Origin: an uncultured Solirubrobacteraceae bacterium
GTDB taxonomy: Bacteria > Actinomycetota > Thermoleophilia > Solirubrobacterales > Solirubrobacteraceae
NCBI GenBank assembly: GCA_902806205.1
Contig: CADCVR010000071.1
Location: 1-56,046, forward strand
Reading direction: 5' to 3'
Length of the DNA stretch: 56,046 bases
Numbering within the stretch: the first letter of the stretch is position 1; every line of letters starts with the position of its first letter. The position numbers and the translations under genes were made by a program. Shown one piece after another: positions 17,356 through 26,493 of the stretch. The notes beneath the pieces were generated by a model that saw nothing but the letters and a program-made list of their open reading frames with translations, did not search any database and was not told the DNA's origin.

Positions 17356-18702
17356 GTGGACGGCCGCATCGCCTACGCCCGCCGCGGCGAACGCGCGATC
17401 GCCTATCGCGTCTTGAACCCCGACGGGCCGGCCGACGTCAACCTGCTCTTCCTGCCCGGGATCATCTCGCACGTCGAGATCCTGCTCGAGGAGCCGCGGC
17501 TGCGGCGCTTCGTGGAGCGCATCGCGAGCTTCGCGCGGGTGACGCTGATGGACCAGGTGGGGACCGGGCTGTCGGACCCGCTCGACGGTTCACCGGGCTC
17601 CGGCGACGACGTCGCCGACGTCGTCGCCGTGCTCGACGCGGCGGGCGCCCCGCGGGCAGCGGTGCTCGGCTACACCTCCTCGGCGGGGATGGCGGTGCAG
17701 CTCGCCGCGACGCACCCCGAGCGCGTCCAGGCGCTCGTGATCTACGCGGGCATCTACCGGTCGGTCGCCGACGCGGGCTACGACTGGGCGTACGACCCCG
17801 AGGCGCGGCGGGTGATGATGGACGGCGTCTTGGAGCGCTGGGGCACGGGGGAGAACCTGGCCCGCGCCGCGCCGAGCCTCGTCGGCGACGCGGCTGCGGA
17901 GGAGTGGCTGGGCCGACTCGAGCGCTCCTCCGCGAGCCCGCGGGCGATGCGCAAGCTGACGGAGAACTTCGGCGGGGTGGACGTCCGCGAGCTCCTGCCG
18001 ACGCTTCACGTGCCGACCCTCCTGCTCCACCGCACCGACGACGCGCTCGTCGACGTCCGCCACTCGCGCTTCGCGGCCGAGCGGATCCCGGGAGCGCGCT
18101 ACGTCGAGCTCCCGGGCGTGGACTCCCTCCCGAGCGCGGGCGACAGCGAGGCGCTCGTCGGTGAGCTCGAGGAGTTCCTCACGGGCAGCCGCACGGGTCG
18201 CGCCCGGGAGCGTCCGCTGCTGACGATCGTGTTCACCGACGTGGTCGGCGCCACCGCACACGTCGCGCGCCTCGGGGACGCCGGATGGCGCGAGCTGCTG
18301 GGCGCGCACGACGCCGCGATACGGCCGGTCATCGCGCGCTTCGGCGGGGAGGAGGTCAAGACGATCGGCGACTCGTTCCTCGTGGCCTTCGCCGGCGCGC
18401 CGTCGCAGGCCGCGCGCTTCGCCGTCGCCGCCCTGAGGGCCGTGCGTCCTCTGGGCCTCGCCCTGCGCGCCGGGCTGCACACGGGGGAGTGCGAGCGTCT
18501 CGGCGACGATCTGGGCGGGATGGCGGTCCACATCGCCGCGCGCATCGCGGCGCTCGCGGGCTCGGAGGAGGTGCTCGCCTCGGGCACCGTCTACGGCACC
18601 GTCGTCGGCTCGGGCCTGGAGTGGGAGAAGCGCGGCGACGAGCAGCTCAGGGGTGTTCCCGGGGAGTGGCCGGTCTTCCGGCTCGTGACGTCCTCGGCTT
18701 GA
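17356..18702 (+). CDS. Alpha/beta-hydrolase - class III adenylate cyclase fusion
   Basis: A 448-residue two-domain protein. Residues about 1-278 form an alpha/beta-hydrolase fold (LLFLPGIISHVEILLEE, DQVGTGLSDPL, the elbow GYTSSAGMA, and LLHRTDDALV). Residues about 285-448 form a class III nucleotide cyclase: metal-binding Asp295 (FTDVVGAT) and Asp339 (TIGDSF), Lys335 as adenine-specifying residue, then GLHTGE and GGMAVHIAARI. This would make cyclic AMP. The hydrolase elbow has Thr where the usual GxSxG has its first Gly, so the domain may be a sensor rather than an active esterase. Such fusions are common in actinobacteria. The GTG at 17356 is the first start after the upstream gene. Confidence 0.85.
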   Translation: MDGRIAYARRGERAIAYRVLNPDGPADVNLLFLPGIISHVEILLEEPRLRRFVERIASFARVTLMDQVGTGLSDPLDGSPGSGDDVADVVAVLDAAGAPRAAVLGYTSSAGMAVQLAATHPERVQALVIYAGIYRSVADAGYDWAYDPEARRVMMDGVLERWGTGENLARAAPSLVGDAAAEEWLGRLERSSASPRAMRKLTENFGGVDVRELLPTLHVPTLLLHRTDDALVDVRHSRFAAERIPGARYVELPGVDSLPSAGDSEALVGELEEFLTGSRTGRARERPLLTIVFTDVVGATAHVARLGDAGWRELLGAHDAAIRPVIARFGGEEVKTIGDSFLVAFAGAPSQAARFAVAALRAVRPLGLALRAGLHTGECERLGDDLGGMAVHIAARIAALAGSEEVLASGTVYGTVVGSGLEWEKRGDEQLRGVPGEWPVFRLVTSSA

Positions 18703-18856
18703 CGAGCGTCTGCGGCTCCCGACCGCGGGCGCGGGCCCACGCCCAGCGCGTCGCGAGGACGGTCCAGTCGACGACGCCGCCGTAGAGGTGGCCGAGCGGC
18801 CCCGTGACGATCCACGCCGCGACACGGGTGGGAAAGGGCGGACCCCCGGGCTCCAT
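18647..18856 (-). CDS. Small membrane protein divergent from tig
   Basis: A 69-residue protein with one hydrophobic segment near the N-terminus (VAAWIVTGPLGHLYGGVVDWTV, written here only in part: TRVAAWIVTGPLGHLYGG) followed by a basic Arg-rich tail. I recognise the PTRVAAWxxTGPLGHLxGGxxDW pattern as that of short actinobacterial membrane proteins without assigned function. Its ATG lies 24 bp from the trigger factor ATG on the other strand, with a TACCTT box 7 nt upstream, and its last 56 bp overlap the 3' end of the cyclase gene. The function is unknown; the case for the gene rests on the pattern and on the promoter symmetry. Confidence 0.6.
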   Translation of the reverse strand: MEPGGPPFPTRVAAWIVTGPLGHLYGGVVDWTVLATRWAWARARGREPQTLVKPRTSRAGRPATPREHP

Positions 18857-18863
18857 GGGCTGA

Positions 18864-18873
18864 AAGGTACCCT
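18864..18873. promoter_or_regulatory. Bidirectional back-to-back -10 boxes (tig and small membrane protein)
   Basis: On the plus strand TACCCT (18868-18873) is followed by 7 nt and the tig ATG at 18881. On the minus strand TACCTT (18869-18864) is followed by 7 nt and the ATG at 18856. The two boxes share the TA at 18868-18869 within a GGTACC palindrome. Both genes would be transcribed without a leader from one AT step. The -35 regions would lie inside the opposite gene and are not recognisable. Confidence 0.6.
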
Positions 18874-18880
18874 GACGCCA

Positions 18881-20227
18881 ATGGCCGCAGACACCGTCAC
18901 CACCACCGTCGTCGAGCTTCCCGAGTCGCGCGTGCGCCTCGAGGTCGAGGTGACGCCGCAGGAACTCCAGCGGCGCGTGAACGAGACCGCTTCCAAGCTC
19001 GGTCGCGAGTTGCGCCTCCCGGGCTTTCGCAAGGGCAAGGTCCCACCGCCGGTCGTCGTACGCCAGCTCGGGCGCGAGGCCGTCCTCGACGAGACGATCC
19101 GTGGCCAGCTCGGCCGCTGGTACCTCGACGCGATCGACCACGCCAAGGTTCATCCGGTCGGCGATCCGGACGTCAACATGGAGGAGCTGCCCGGCGCCGG
19201 CGAGCCCTTCACGTTCTCCGTCGAGATCGGCGTGCGCCCGACCGCCCAGCTCGGCGAGTACAAGGGCGTCTCGGCGCCCCGGCGCGAGGCCGTGGCCGAC
19301 GCGGCCGCCGTGCAGGCCGAGCTCGACCAGCTCCGCGAGCAGGGCGCGCGCCTGGAGTCCAAGGGCGGCCCCGCCGCCCAAGGGGACTTCGTCGTCATGG
19401 ATTACAAGGGCTACGTCGACGGGGAGCCCTTCGAGGGCGGGGAGGGTCGCGATCAGCTCATCGAGCTCGGCTCGGGCCGGCTCATCCCGGGCTTCGAAGA
19501 GCAGATCACGGGCGCCGAGGCCGGCGAGGAACGGACGGTCGAGGTCGAGTTCCCCGCGGACTACCACGCCACCCACCTGGCCGCGAAGCCCGCGACGTTC
19601 GAGCTGCAGATCAAGGACGTCAAGGCCAAGGAGCGCCCCGAGCTCGACGACGACTTCGCCTCCGATGCCGCGGGCTTCGACACGCTGGAGGAGCTCGAGG
19701 AGGACATCGCGACGAAGCTGCGCGCCTCCGAGCAGGAGACGATCGAGGGCGAGTTCCGTGAGGCCGCGCTCGACGCCGTGGTCGCCGGCGCGACGATCGA
19801 GGTCCCCGCGGCACTTGTCGACGCGCGCGCCAAGGAGCTGTGGGAGCGCATGATCGGCACCCTCGCGCAGCAGGGCATCGACAAGGACACCTACCTCCGC
19901 ATCGCGGGCAAGTCGGAGGAGGAGCTCCTCGTGGAAGCCGGCCCGGACGCCGAGCAGGCATTGCGCCGTGAGGCCGTGATCGCCGCGGTGATCGAGGCGG
20001 AGGGGCTCGCGCCCTCCGACGGCGACCTCCTGGACGCGCTGCAGGAGTCCGCCCTGCGCGAGCAGACCACGCCGGAGAAGCTCCGCGAGCGCCTGCAGAA
20101 GGCCGGGCGCCTCGACGAGCTCTCCGACGACCTGGCCCAGCGCATGGCGGTCGAGCTGATCGCCGAGCACGCGACGGCGACGCCGGCGCCGGTCGCCGGT
20201 TCCGCGGTGGACACGAAGGAGAGCTGA
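18881..20227 (+). CDS. tig: Trigger factor
   Basis: The 448-residue ribosome-associated chaperone and peptidyl-prolyl isomerase. The N-terminal ribosome-binding domain contains the signature GFRKGKVPP (about residues 47-55). The FKBP-type PPIase domain spans about 155-250 (MDYKGYVDGEPFEGG, LIPGFEEQITG, EFPADYHATHLA). The C-terminal helical arm extends to about 430 and is rich in Glu and Arg. The ATG at 18881 is chosen over upstream in-frame codons because the domain starts there and a TACCCT box is 7 nt away. tig lies upstream of clpP-clpX as in many bacteria, but here separated by an IS relic and a TetR/MFS pair, suggesting an insertion. Confidence 0.95.
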   Translation: MAADTVTTTVVELPESRVRLEVEVTPQELQRRVNETASKLGRELRLPGFRKGKVPPPVVVRQLGREAVLDETIRGQLGRWYLDAIDHAKVHPVGDPDVNMEELPGAGEPFTFSVEIGVRPTAQLGEYKGVSAPRREAVADAAAVQAELDQLREQGARLESKGGPAAQGDFVVMDYKGYVDGEPFEGGEGRDQLIELGSGRLIPGFEEQITGAEAGEERTVEVEFPADYHATHLAAKPATFELQIKDVKAKERPELDDDFASDAAGFDTLEELEEDIATKLRASEQETIEGEFREAALDAVVAGATIEVPAALVDARAKELWERMIGTLAQQGIDKDTYLRIAGKSEEELLVEAGPDAEQALRREAVIAAVIEAEGLAPSDGDLLDALQESALREQTTPEKLRERLQKAGRLDELSDDLAQRMAVELIAEHATATPAPVAGSAVDTKES

Positions 20228-20503
20228 TATGGGCGGCGGGTTGTCAAGTGCTCGTGGGTGATCGCTGTCCTTTGCAGGCCGTTTGACGAGGTTGGTCGGT
20301 GCGGCGGGGCGCCGGGCTCGGTGTCGGCGTTGCCAGTCTGAAATGCGAGGGTTGGGTACCTCAGGGCCCGGTTTCGAGCTGCCGGCTTGTGCTGTCTAGG
20401 AACGGGCGTGGCCCTGGTGCGGGTTGCTCATAGCTCGAACGCGCGTGCCGGCCGCTGATGGCCCGGCGCCCCGGCCCACCGACCTTTTGGTTGTCGGCCG
20501 TGG
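20228..20503. other. Probable downstream flank of the IS110 relic
   Basis: Between tig and the transposase relic no gene is recognised. The segment 20341-20500 probably belongs to the non-coding end of the inserted element, but IS110 elements lack terminal inverted repeats, so I cannot place the boundary. IS110-family non-coding ends are known to encode a bridge RNA; whether a remnant persists here cannot be judged by eye. Confidence 0.3.
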
Positions 20504-21310
20504 TTAGTCGGCGGTGGCGGCGGCCCAGAGGAACCCGGCCAGCTGGCGGGCGCAGGCGACGACGACGACGTTGTGGGGCTTGCCGCGGGCCTTCATCGCC
20601 TTGTTGACCTTGTAGAGGCGTTGCTGGGCGCGGTTGCTGATCGCCAGTATCTGTTCGGGCTGCCCGGCCTGGCGGTTGGCGAGCGTGGCGCCCAGGCGGG
20701 GCTCGCGGCCGTAGTGCCAGGCGGACTCGACCAGCAGGCGCCGCGCGAGCATCGACCCCGTCTTGTTGATCGCGCCCTGCTGCGAGCGCTCTCCTGATTG
20801 CGAGAGCGAGGGCGTCAGCCCGAGCCACGCGCCGAGCGCCGGGGCGCGCTCAAAGCGCTTCCAGTCTGCGCCGAGCTCGAGATGCACTGACAGCGCCGTC
20901 AGCGTGTCGATGCCGCGAAACGCCCTGAGCCGCGCGACGGTCGGCCACCAGCGCTCGTCGGTCGCCACGTCTGAGAGGCGCAGCGCGATCGAGGCCTTGC
21001 GCGAGGTCAAGCCGTCGACGGCGGCCAGCAGGTCGGCGAACACCAGGTCGCTGGCCGGCTCTGAGAATTGCTGCTTGGCCAGCCAACGGCGATGCTCGAC
21101 CGTCCACGTCGTCGACTTCGGGTACCCGGTCGGCCCCGCCTCGTAGCACGCGCGGACCGGGCCGGGCAGCTCGCCCAGTCACGCCAGCGGACCCTCCAAC
21201 CCCGGACCAAACCGCTCACGCCGCAACTCGCCGGTCATCGTATTGATCGCCGCCGCATGCGTCGAGCGCGCATGGACATCGAACCCGACCCACGTCATCG
21301 TTCCGGTCAT
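20504..21310 (-). pseudogene. IS110-family transposase, nonsense mutation plus internal deletion
   Basis: The frame begins at ATG 21310 (MTGTMTWVGFDVHARSTHAA, the usual IS110 N-terminus with a catalytic-type Asp). It meets TGA at 21181-21179, where family members carry Trp (GPLA-W-LGELPGP), then continues in the same frame with ACYEAGPTGY. Immediately after GPTGY it jumps to TWTVEHRRWL, so roughly 80-100 residues including the TDRRDA catalytic region are missing. The C-terminal transposase_20 part is intact (FRGIDTLTALSVHLELGADW, then WLGLTPSLSQSGERSQQG). The total is about 270 codons against 350-400 in intact members. The element is therefore dead. Confidence 0.85.
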
Positions 21311-21433
21311 GGCCGGACCTCCTCACCGTTCTGGGGTCAGCCGGAGCCATTCTCCGGCCAGACAAACCCCGCGAGGAGCGTCCGGCCACCAGCTTCGGCA
21401 GTCAACCCGCGCAGGCCGACCGCCCCATAGGGT

Positions 21434-22903
21434 CTAGCCGATCGCCACCGCCGGCGCTTCGCCCCGCTGCGCCGCCTCGACGGTCTCCCGCGAGTCCCGC
21501 GAGGAGATCATCAGCGCCGCCGCGATCGCGCCGAGGATCGCGAAGCCGGCGCCGACCAGGAACGCGACCTGGAAGCCATCCGTGAGCTGCCCGAGCTGCG
21601 CCGGGTCGAGCCGCCCGCGCGGGTCGATACCGCCCGAGACCGACGTGGCGACCGAGGCGAGGATCGCCACGCCGAGCGCGCCCCCGACCTGCTGGGAGGT
21701 GTTGATGAGCCCCGAGGCGAGGCCGGCCTGGTCGGGCCGGGTGCCGGTGACGGCGGCGATCGTCACGGGGACGAACGAGAAGCCGAGGCCGGCGGCGGCC
21801 AGCAGCGACGGCCCGAGCACGTCGGCGGTGTAGGAGCCACCCTCGGAGATCTGGGTGAACCAGAGCAGCCCCGCGGTGACGAGCAGCAGGCCCGCGATGA
21901 GCGTGGGCTTGAAGCCGATCCGGGTCACGACCTGCGACGCCAACCCGGCCGAGACGATGATCACGATCGCCAGCGGGAGGTAGGCCAGGCCGGCCTCCAG
22001 CGCGTCGAAGCCGAGCACCTGCTGCATGTACAGCGAGATGAAGTAGAACATCGAGAACAGCGACATACCGACGAGAAGTCCGACGACGTTGGCCCCGCGC
22101 AGCGTCCGGAGACGGAACGTGCTCATCGGCAGAAGCGGCTTGCGGGCGCGCCTCTCGATGACGAGGAAGGCGGTGATCAGCGCCAGCGCTCCGCCGATCC
22201 CGACAAGCGTCTGTGCGGAGGTCCAGCCGGCGCGCTCCGCGTCCACGATCGCGTACACGAGCAGCGCCAGACCGGCGGTCACCGTGACCGCGCCGGGAAC
22301 GTCGAAGGACCGATGGTCGGCCTCGTCGCGGCTCTCGGGCAGCAGGCGCGGCGCGAGGAACGCGGCGGCAAGGCCGATCGGGACGTTGACCCAGAGGACC
22401 CACTCCCAGCCGAGGCCGTCGGTCAGGACCCCGCCGAGGAGGACGCCTGCCGCCCCGCCGGCGCCCGCGACCGCGCCCCAGACTCCCAGGGCCTTGTTGC
22501 GCTCGGCCCCCTCCGCGAAGGTGGTGGTGACGATCGACAGCGCGGCCGGGGAGACCAGCGCGGCGCCGAGCCCCTGGAAGGCGCGTGCGACGATGAGCTG
22601 GATGTCGCTCGTCGCCAGGCCGCCCGCCAGCGACGCCAGCGTGAAGAGGATGAGGCCACCGATGAACAGGCGCCGGCGGCCGAGCAGGTCGGCGAGGCGT
22701 CCGCCCAGCAGCAGGAAGCCGCCGAAGACGAGCGCGTAGGCGTTGACGACCCAGGAGAGGTCGTCCTGGGCGAACTGCAGCTCCGTGCCGATGGTCGGCA
22801 GTGCGACGTTCACGATGGAGACGTCGACCACGATCATGAACTGGGCCATCGCCAGGAGGATCAGTGCGGTGGTCTTCGCGCGGGGCGTGTCAAGGCTCTG
22901 CAT
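21434..22903 (-). CDS. MFS drug:H+ antiporter, DHA2 (EmrB/QacA) type
   Basis: A 489-residue 14-helix major facilitator exporter. The first helix carries the DHA2 motif (MAQFMIVVDVSIVNVALPTIG, here quoted as FMIVVDVSIVNVALP). Motif A is seen as LGGRLADLLGRRRLF (about 60-75), and motif C as GAAGVLLGGVLTDGLGWEWVLWVN in helix 5 (central part LLGGVLTDGLGW). It probably exports toxic or signalling hydrophobic compounds using the proton gradient. The ATG at 22903 follows gagagga at 8 nt; the frame is open 18 codons further but those residues overlap the operator. It is divergent from and presumably repressed by the TetR gene at 23008. Confidence 0.9.
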   Translation of the reverse strand: MQSLDTPRAKTTALILLAMAQFMIVVDVSIVNVALPTIGTELQFAQDDLSWVVNAYALVFGGFLLLGGRLADLLGRRRLFIGGLILFTLASLAGGLATSDIQLIVARAFQGLGAALVSPAALSIVTTTFAEGAERNKALGVWGAVAGAGGAAGVLLGGVLTDGLGWEWVLWVNVPIGLAAAFLAPRLLPESRDEADHRSFDVPGAVTVTAGLALLVYAIVDAERAGWTSAQTLVGIGGALALITAFLVIERRARKPLLPMSTFRLRTLRGANVVGLLVGMSLFSMFYFISLYMQQVLGFDALEAGLAYLPLAIVIIVSAGLASQVVTRIGFKPTLIAGLLLVTAGLLWFTQISEGGSYTADVLGPSLLAAAGLGFSFVPVTIAAVTGTRPDQAGLASGLINTSQQVGGALGVAILASVATSVSGGIDPRGRLDPAQLGQLTDGFQVAFLVGAGFAILGAIAAALMISSRDSRETVEAAQRGEAPAVAIG

Positions 22904-22942
22904 GTCCTGGTTCCTCTCAAAGAAGGTGAATCGCGGTTCCGC

Positions 22943-22971
22943 TTGTGCGGCAGACAATACGGAGCTATGGT
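22943..22971 (+). promoter_or_regulatory. Promoter of the TetR regulator gene
   Basis: TTGTGC (22943-22948), a 17-bp spacer and TATGGT (22966-22971) form a good sigma-70-type promoter pointing to the TetR gene. The -10 box lies inside the palindrome at 22953-22981, so autorepression is expected. Confidence 0.6.
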
Positions 22972-22981
22972 TCCGTTTGTC
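22953..22981. promoter_or_regulatory. Palindromic TetR operator
   Basis: The left arm GACAATACGGA (22953-22963) and right arm TCCGTTTGTC (22972-22981) are inverted repeats apart from one extra base, separated by 8 bp (GCTATGGT). It lies between the -35 and -10 of the exporter promoter and covers the -10 of the regulator promoter. This is the classic arrangement of a TetR-type repressor controlling a divergent efflux gene and itself. Confidence 0.7.
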
Positions 22982-22983
22982 AA
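22954..22983 (-). promoter_or_regulatory. Promoter of the MFS exporter gene
   Basis: On the minus strand a perfect TTGACA (22983-22978) and TATTGT (22959-22954) are separated by 18 bp. This is the best consensus promoter in the window, giving a leader of about 45 nt before the ATG at 22903. Confidence 0.65.
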
Positions 22984-23007
22984 CCCCGATTCACCAACCG
23001 GTCACCC

Positions 23008-23616
23008 ATGAGAACCCCCGACACCCCGGCCGCCCTTCCCGAGGCGGCGCGCCGCCCGCTGCGCGCCGACGCGCAGCGCAACCGGGACAGCATCCTCGCG
23101 GCGGCCGCCGCCACGTTCGCCGAGGACGGCGCCGGCGCCCAGATGGACGCGATCGCCGTGCGGGCGGGCGTGGGGGTGGGAACGCTCTACCGTCACTTCC
23201 CGACGAAGGAGGCGCTCCTCGGGGAGATGGTCCGGCGGAAGTTCGCGCTCATGGTCGGCCGCGCCCGCGCGGCGCAGGACCAGGACGGCGAGCCCTTCGA
23301 GGTGTTCGCCGGCCTGCTGCGCGACAACGCCGAGACGATGGCGGCCGACGCGGCCACCCAGGACGCCCTTGTGCGTCAGGGGCAGGAGGTGTGGGACGCG
23401 GCGGCGGCCGAGAAGGCCGAGCTCATGGCGCTCGTCGAGCCGCTCATCGAGCGGGCCAAGCGCGCGGGGACGCTGCGTGCCGACTTCTCGCGCTGGGACA
23501 TTCCCGTGCTGATGTGCGGCGTGTCGGCGACGATGGGCTCGAGCGGACCGGCGGGTGGCGACTGGCGCCGCCACCTCGAGATCGTCCTCGACGGCCTGCG
23601 GGCACGGCCCGCCTGA
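23008..23616 (+). CDS. TetR-family transcriptional repressor
   Basis: A 202-residue TetR regulator. The helix-turn-helix lies at about residues 20-66 (DSILAAAAATFAEDG, then MDAIAVRAGVGVGTLYRHFPTKEAL), with the usual LYRHF signature. The remaining helical part is the ligand-binding and dimerisation domain, resembling the common SbtR-like C-terminal type. It is divergent from the MFS exporter, with a palindromic operator overlapping both promoters, so it most likely represses the exporter until an exported compound binds. The ligand is unknown. The start is ATG 23008. Confidence 0.9.
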   Translation: MRTPDTPAALPEAARRPLRADAQRNRDSILAAAAATFAEDGAGAQMDAIAVRAGVGVGTLYRHFPTKEALLGEMVRRKFALMVGRARAAQDQDGEPFEVFAGLLRDNAETMAADAATQDALVRQGQEVWDAAAAEKAELMALVEPLIERAKRAGTLRADFSRWDIPVLMCGVSATMGSSGPAGGDWRRHLEIVLDGLRARPA

Positions 23617-23730
23617 GGGGCGCCGAGGCCCCCGGTCGTCGAGGAAGCATTGGTACGCTTGCCGCGGCTTCCCGCGTCCGGTTGAGCACCGGGAGGACAA
23701 AGCCTCACGAACTCAAACGAAGCGAGAACC
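23617..23730. promoter_or_regulatory. clpP leader and promoter region
   Basis: A TACGCT -10 box (23654-23659) lies about 70 nt before the clpP ATG, so clpP has a leader, unlike many neighbours. I see no clear CIRCE or ClgR-type operator, though ClgR control of clp genes is common in actinobacteria. Confidence 0.4.
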
Positions 23731-24315
23731 ATGAGCCCCCTAGTCCCCATGGTGGTCGAGCAGACGTCGCGAGGCGAGCGTGCCTTCGACATCTACTCCC
23801 GCCTGCTGTCCGAGCGCATCATCTTCCTGGGGACGCCGGTCGACGACCAGATCGCGAACCTCGTGGTCGCGCAGCTGCTGCACCTCGAGAGCGACGATCC
23901 CGAGAAGGACATCTCCCTCTACATCAACAGCCCCGGCGGCTCGGTGTACGCGGGGCTGGCGATCTACGACACGATGAACTTCATCAAGCCGGACGTGTCG
24001 ACGATCTGCGTCGGGATCGCCATGTCGATGGGCGCCCTGCTGCTCGCGGGCGGTGCGGAGGGCAAGCGCATGGCGCTGCCCAACGCGAAGATCCTCATCC
24101 ACCAGGTCAGTTCGGGCTTCCAGGGCCAGGCGACGGACATCGAGATCCATGCGCGTGAGGTCATCGACCTGCGCACCAAGCTTGACGAGATCATCGCCCA
24201 GCACACCAAGCAGGACATCGCCAAGGTCAAGAACGACACCGAGCGTGACTACTTCATGTCCTCCGAGGAGGCCAAGGAGTACGGGATCATCGACCGGGTG
24301 ATCTCGGAGCACTAG
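23731..24315 (+). CDS. clpP: ATP-dependent Clp protease proteolytic subunit
   Basis: A 194-residue serine protease that assembles into the two-ring ClpP barrel and degrades proteins unfolded by ClpX. The catalytic triad reads Ser99 ([11 protein letters not shown]), His124 (ILIHQ) and Asp173 (TERDYFM). The glycine-rich loop [11 protein letters not shown] is intact. The usual GQAASMGA around the serine is here GIAMSMGA, a tolerated variant. It is followed after 31 bp by clpX. Other actinobacteria often have two clpP genes in tandem; only one is present here, so a second may lie elsewhere. Confidence 0.96.
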   Translation: MSPLVPMVVEQTSRGERAFDIYSRLLSERIIFLGTPVDDQIANLVVAQLLHLESDDPEKDISLYINSPGGSVYAGLAIYDTMNFIKPDVSTICVGIAMSMGALLLAGGAEGKRMALPNAKILIHQVSSGFQGQATDIEIHAREVIDLRTKLDEIIAQHTKQDIAKVKNDTERDYFMSSEEAKEYGIIDRVISEH

Positions 24316-24346
24316 GCTCCGCGCTGTAGCCGGCCCGGGGAGAGAT

Positions 24347-25624
<1,278 letters not shown>

Positions 25625-25964
25625 GCGCAGCCGATCACTCGCGGGCTGGACCCTCGATTGCGCGGGTGCCCGACGCACCGACGAGGCGTGGGTCGCAGCG
25701 GCGCGGCCCGGGCTGCCTGCGTGGTGGTCGTCGGCCGTGACGGCGTGGGGTAGGGCATCGGTCCTGCCGGCCAGGAGGCGACGTTCCTCGGCCGGGACGA
25801 GCTTCCTTGACGTTCGGGTCGTCTCGGACGATGGATCTGGTGACCTTCGAGAGATCGTGATGCCGCTCAGCTCCTGAGCACGAGGCGGCAGGCGCTGCCG
25901 AGGGAAGCGGTGTCGGACATGGACGCCCGACCCTTCCTGACGGCGCTCCGGCTAGGCTCGAATC
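25625..25964. other. Unassigned 340-bp stretch after clpX
   Basis: No gene recognised and no clear terminator. The right end carries the promoter of the small gene at 25965. Confidence 0.4.
25953..25958 (+). promoter_or_regulatory. -10 box TAGGCT of the 25965 gene
   Basis: TAGGCT ends 6 nt before the ATG at 25965 and there is no Shine-Dalgarno, so the mRNA is probably leaderless. Confidence 0.5.
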
Positions 25965-26222
25965 ATGGCGAAGATCCCGATCAAGGGCGCTCCCTGGCTG
26001 ATGATCATCCAGGCGGCGATAGCCGCTCGCAAGCACTGGGGCGTGCTGACACCGGCCGAGCGGATCGATCTCGCGCGCCTGTTGCGCAACACGCGCGGAC
26101 GTCCTGCCAACCTCACCGTGCAAGAGAAGGCCGAGCTGCGCCGCCTCGTCGGCAAGCTCGATCTCCCCGGCCTGAGCAAGGATCTGCTGCCCATCGCCTC
26201 CCGCAGGCGCAGGCGGCTGTAG
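25965..26222 (+). CDS. Small basic hypothetical protein
   Basis: An 85-residue basic protein I cannot assign. It begins MAKIPIKGAPWLMIIQAAIAAR, has a helix-rich middle (LTPAERIDLARLLRNTRG, then LTVQEKAELRRLVGKLDL) and ends with five consecutive Arg residues and Leu. The LTxxExxxLxxLL pattern occurs twice, suggesting two similar helices. It is alone between clpX and valS. The TAGGCT box directly upstream and the base composition of the reading frame support a real gene. Confidence 0.65.
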   Translation: MAKIPIKGAPWLMIIQAAIAARKHWGVLTPAERIDLARLLRNTRGRPANLTVQEKAELRRLVGKLDLPGLSKDLLPIASRRRRRL

Positions 26223-26480
26223 CGGGCCGCGGCGCTGCGTCGGCGCGGTGAGCACCTTCTTCTTCCGACGGGACGCTGTGCGTGTGCGTCACTCCGCCGA
26301 CGGGCGCCCTGGACTGCCGCCGCCTGCGCAAGAGCGAGGGGCATCCACGGGGCTGACGTGAAGCGGAGCGCGCGCTTCCCGCGCCGCGGCCCCGGCACCG
26401 ATCGCGCGAACTTCGCCCCGCTGGTCACGGGGCGGACGGACCTGGGGCCGGGCGCCACCTTCCGGCGCAGGGGCTGAACG

Positions 26481-26486
26481 TAGACT
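26481..26486 (+). promoter_or_regulatory. -10 box TAGACT of valS
   Basis: TAGACT ends 7 nt before the valS ATG at 26494. A leaderless mRNA would exclude a T-box riboswitch, and none is visible in the 270 bp upstream. Confidence 0.5.
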
Positions 26487-26493
26487 GCGGGCG

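Noticed and set aside
26223-26493. A T-box or other riboswitch before valS
   Set aside because: No T-box sequence or stem structure is recognisable, and the -10 box lies 7 nt before the start, leaving no leader.
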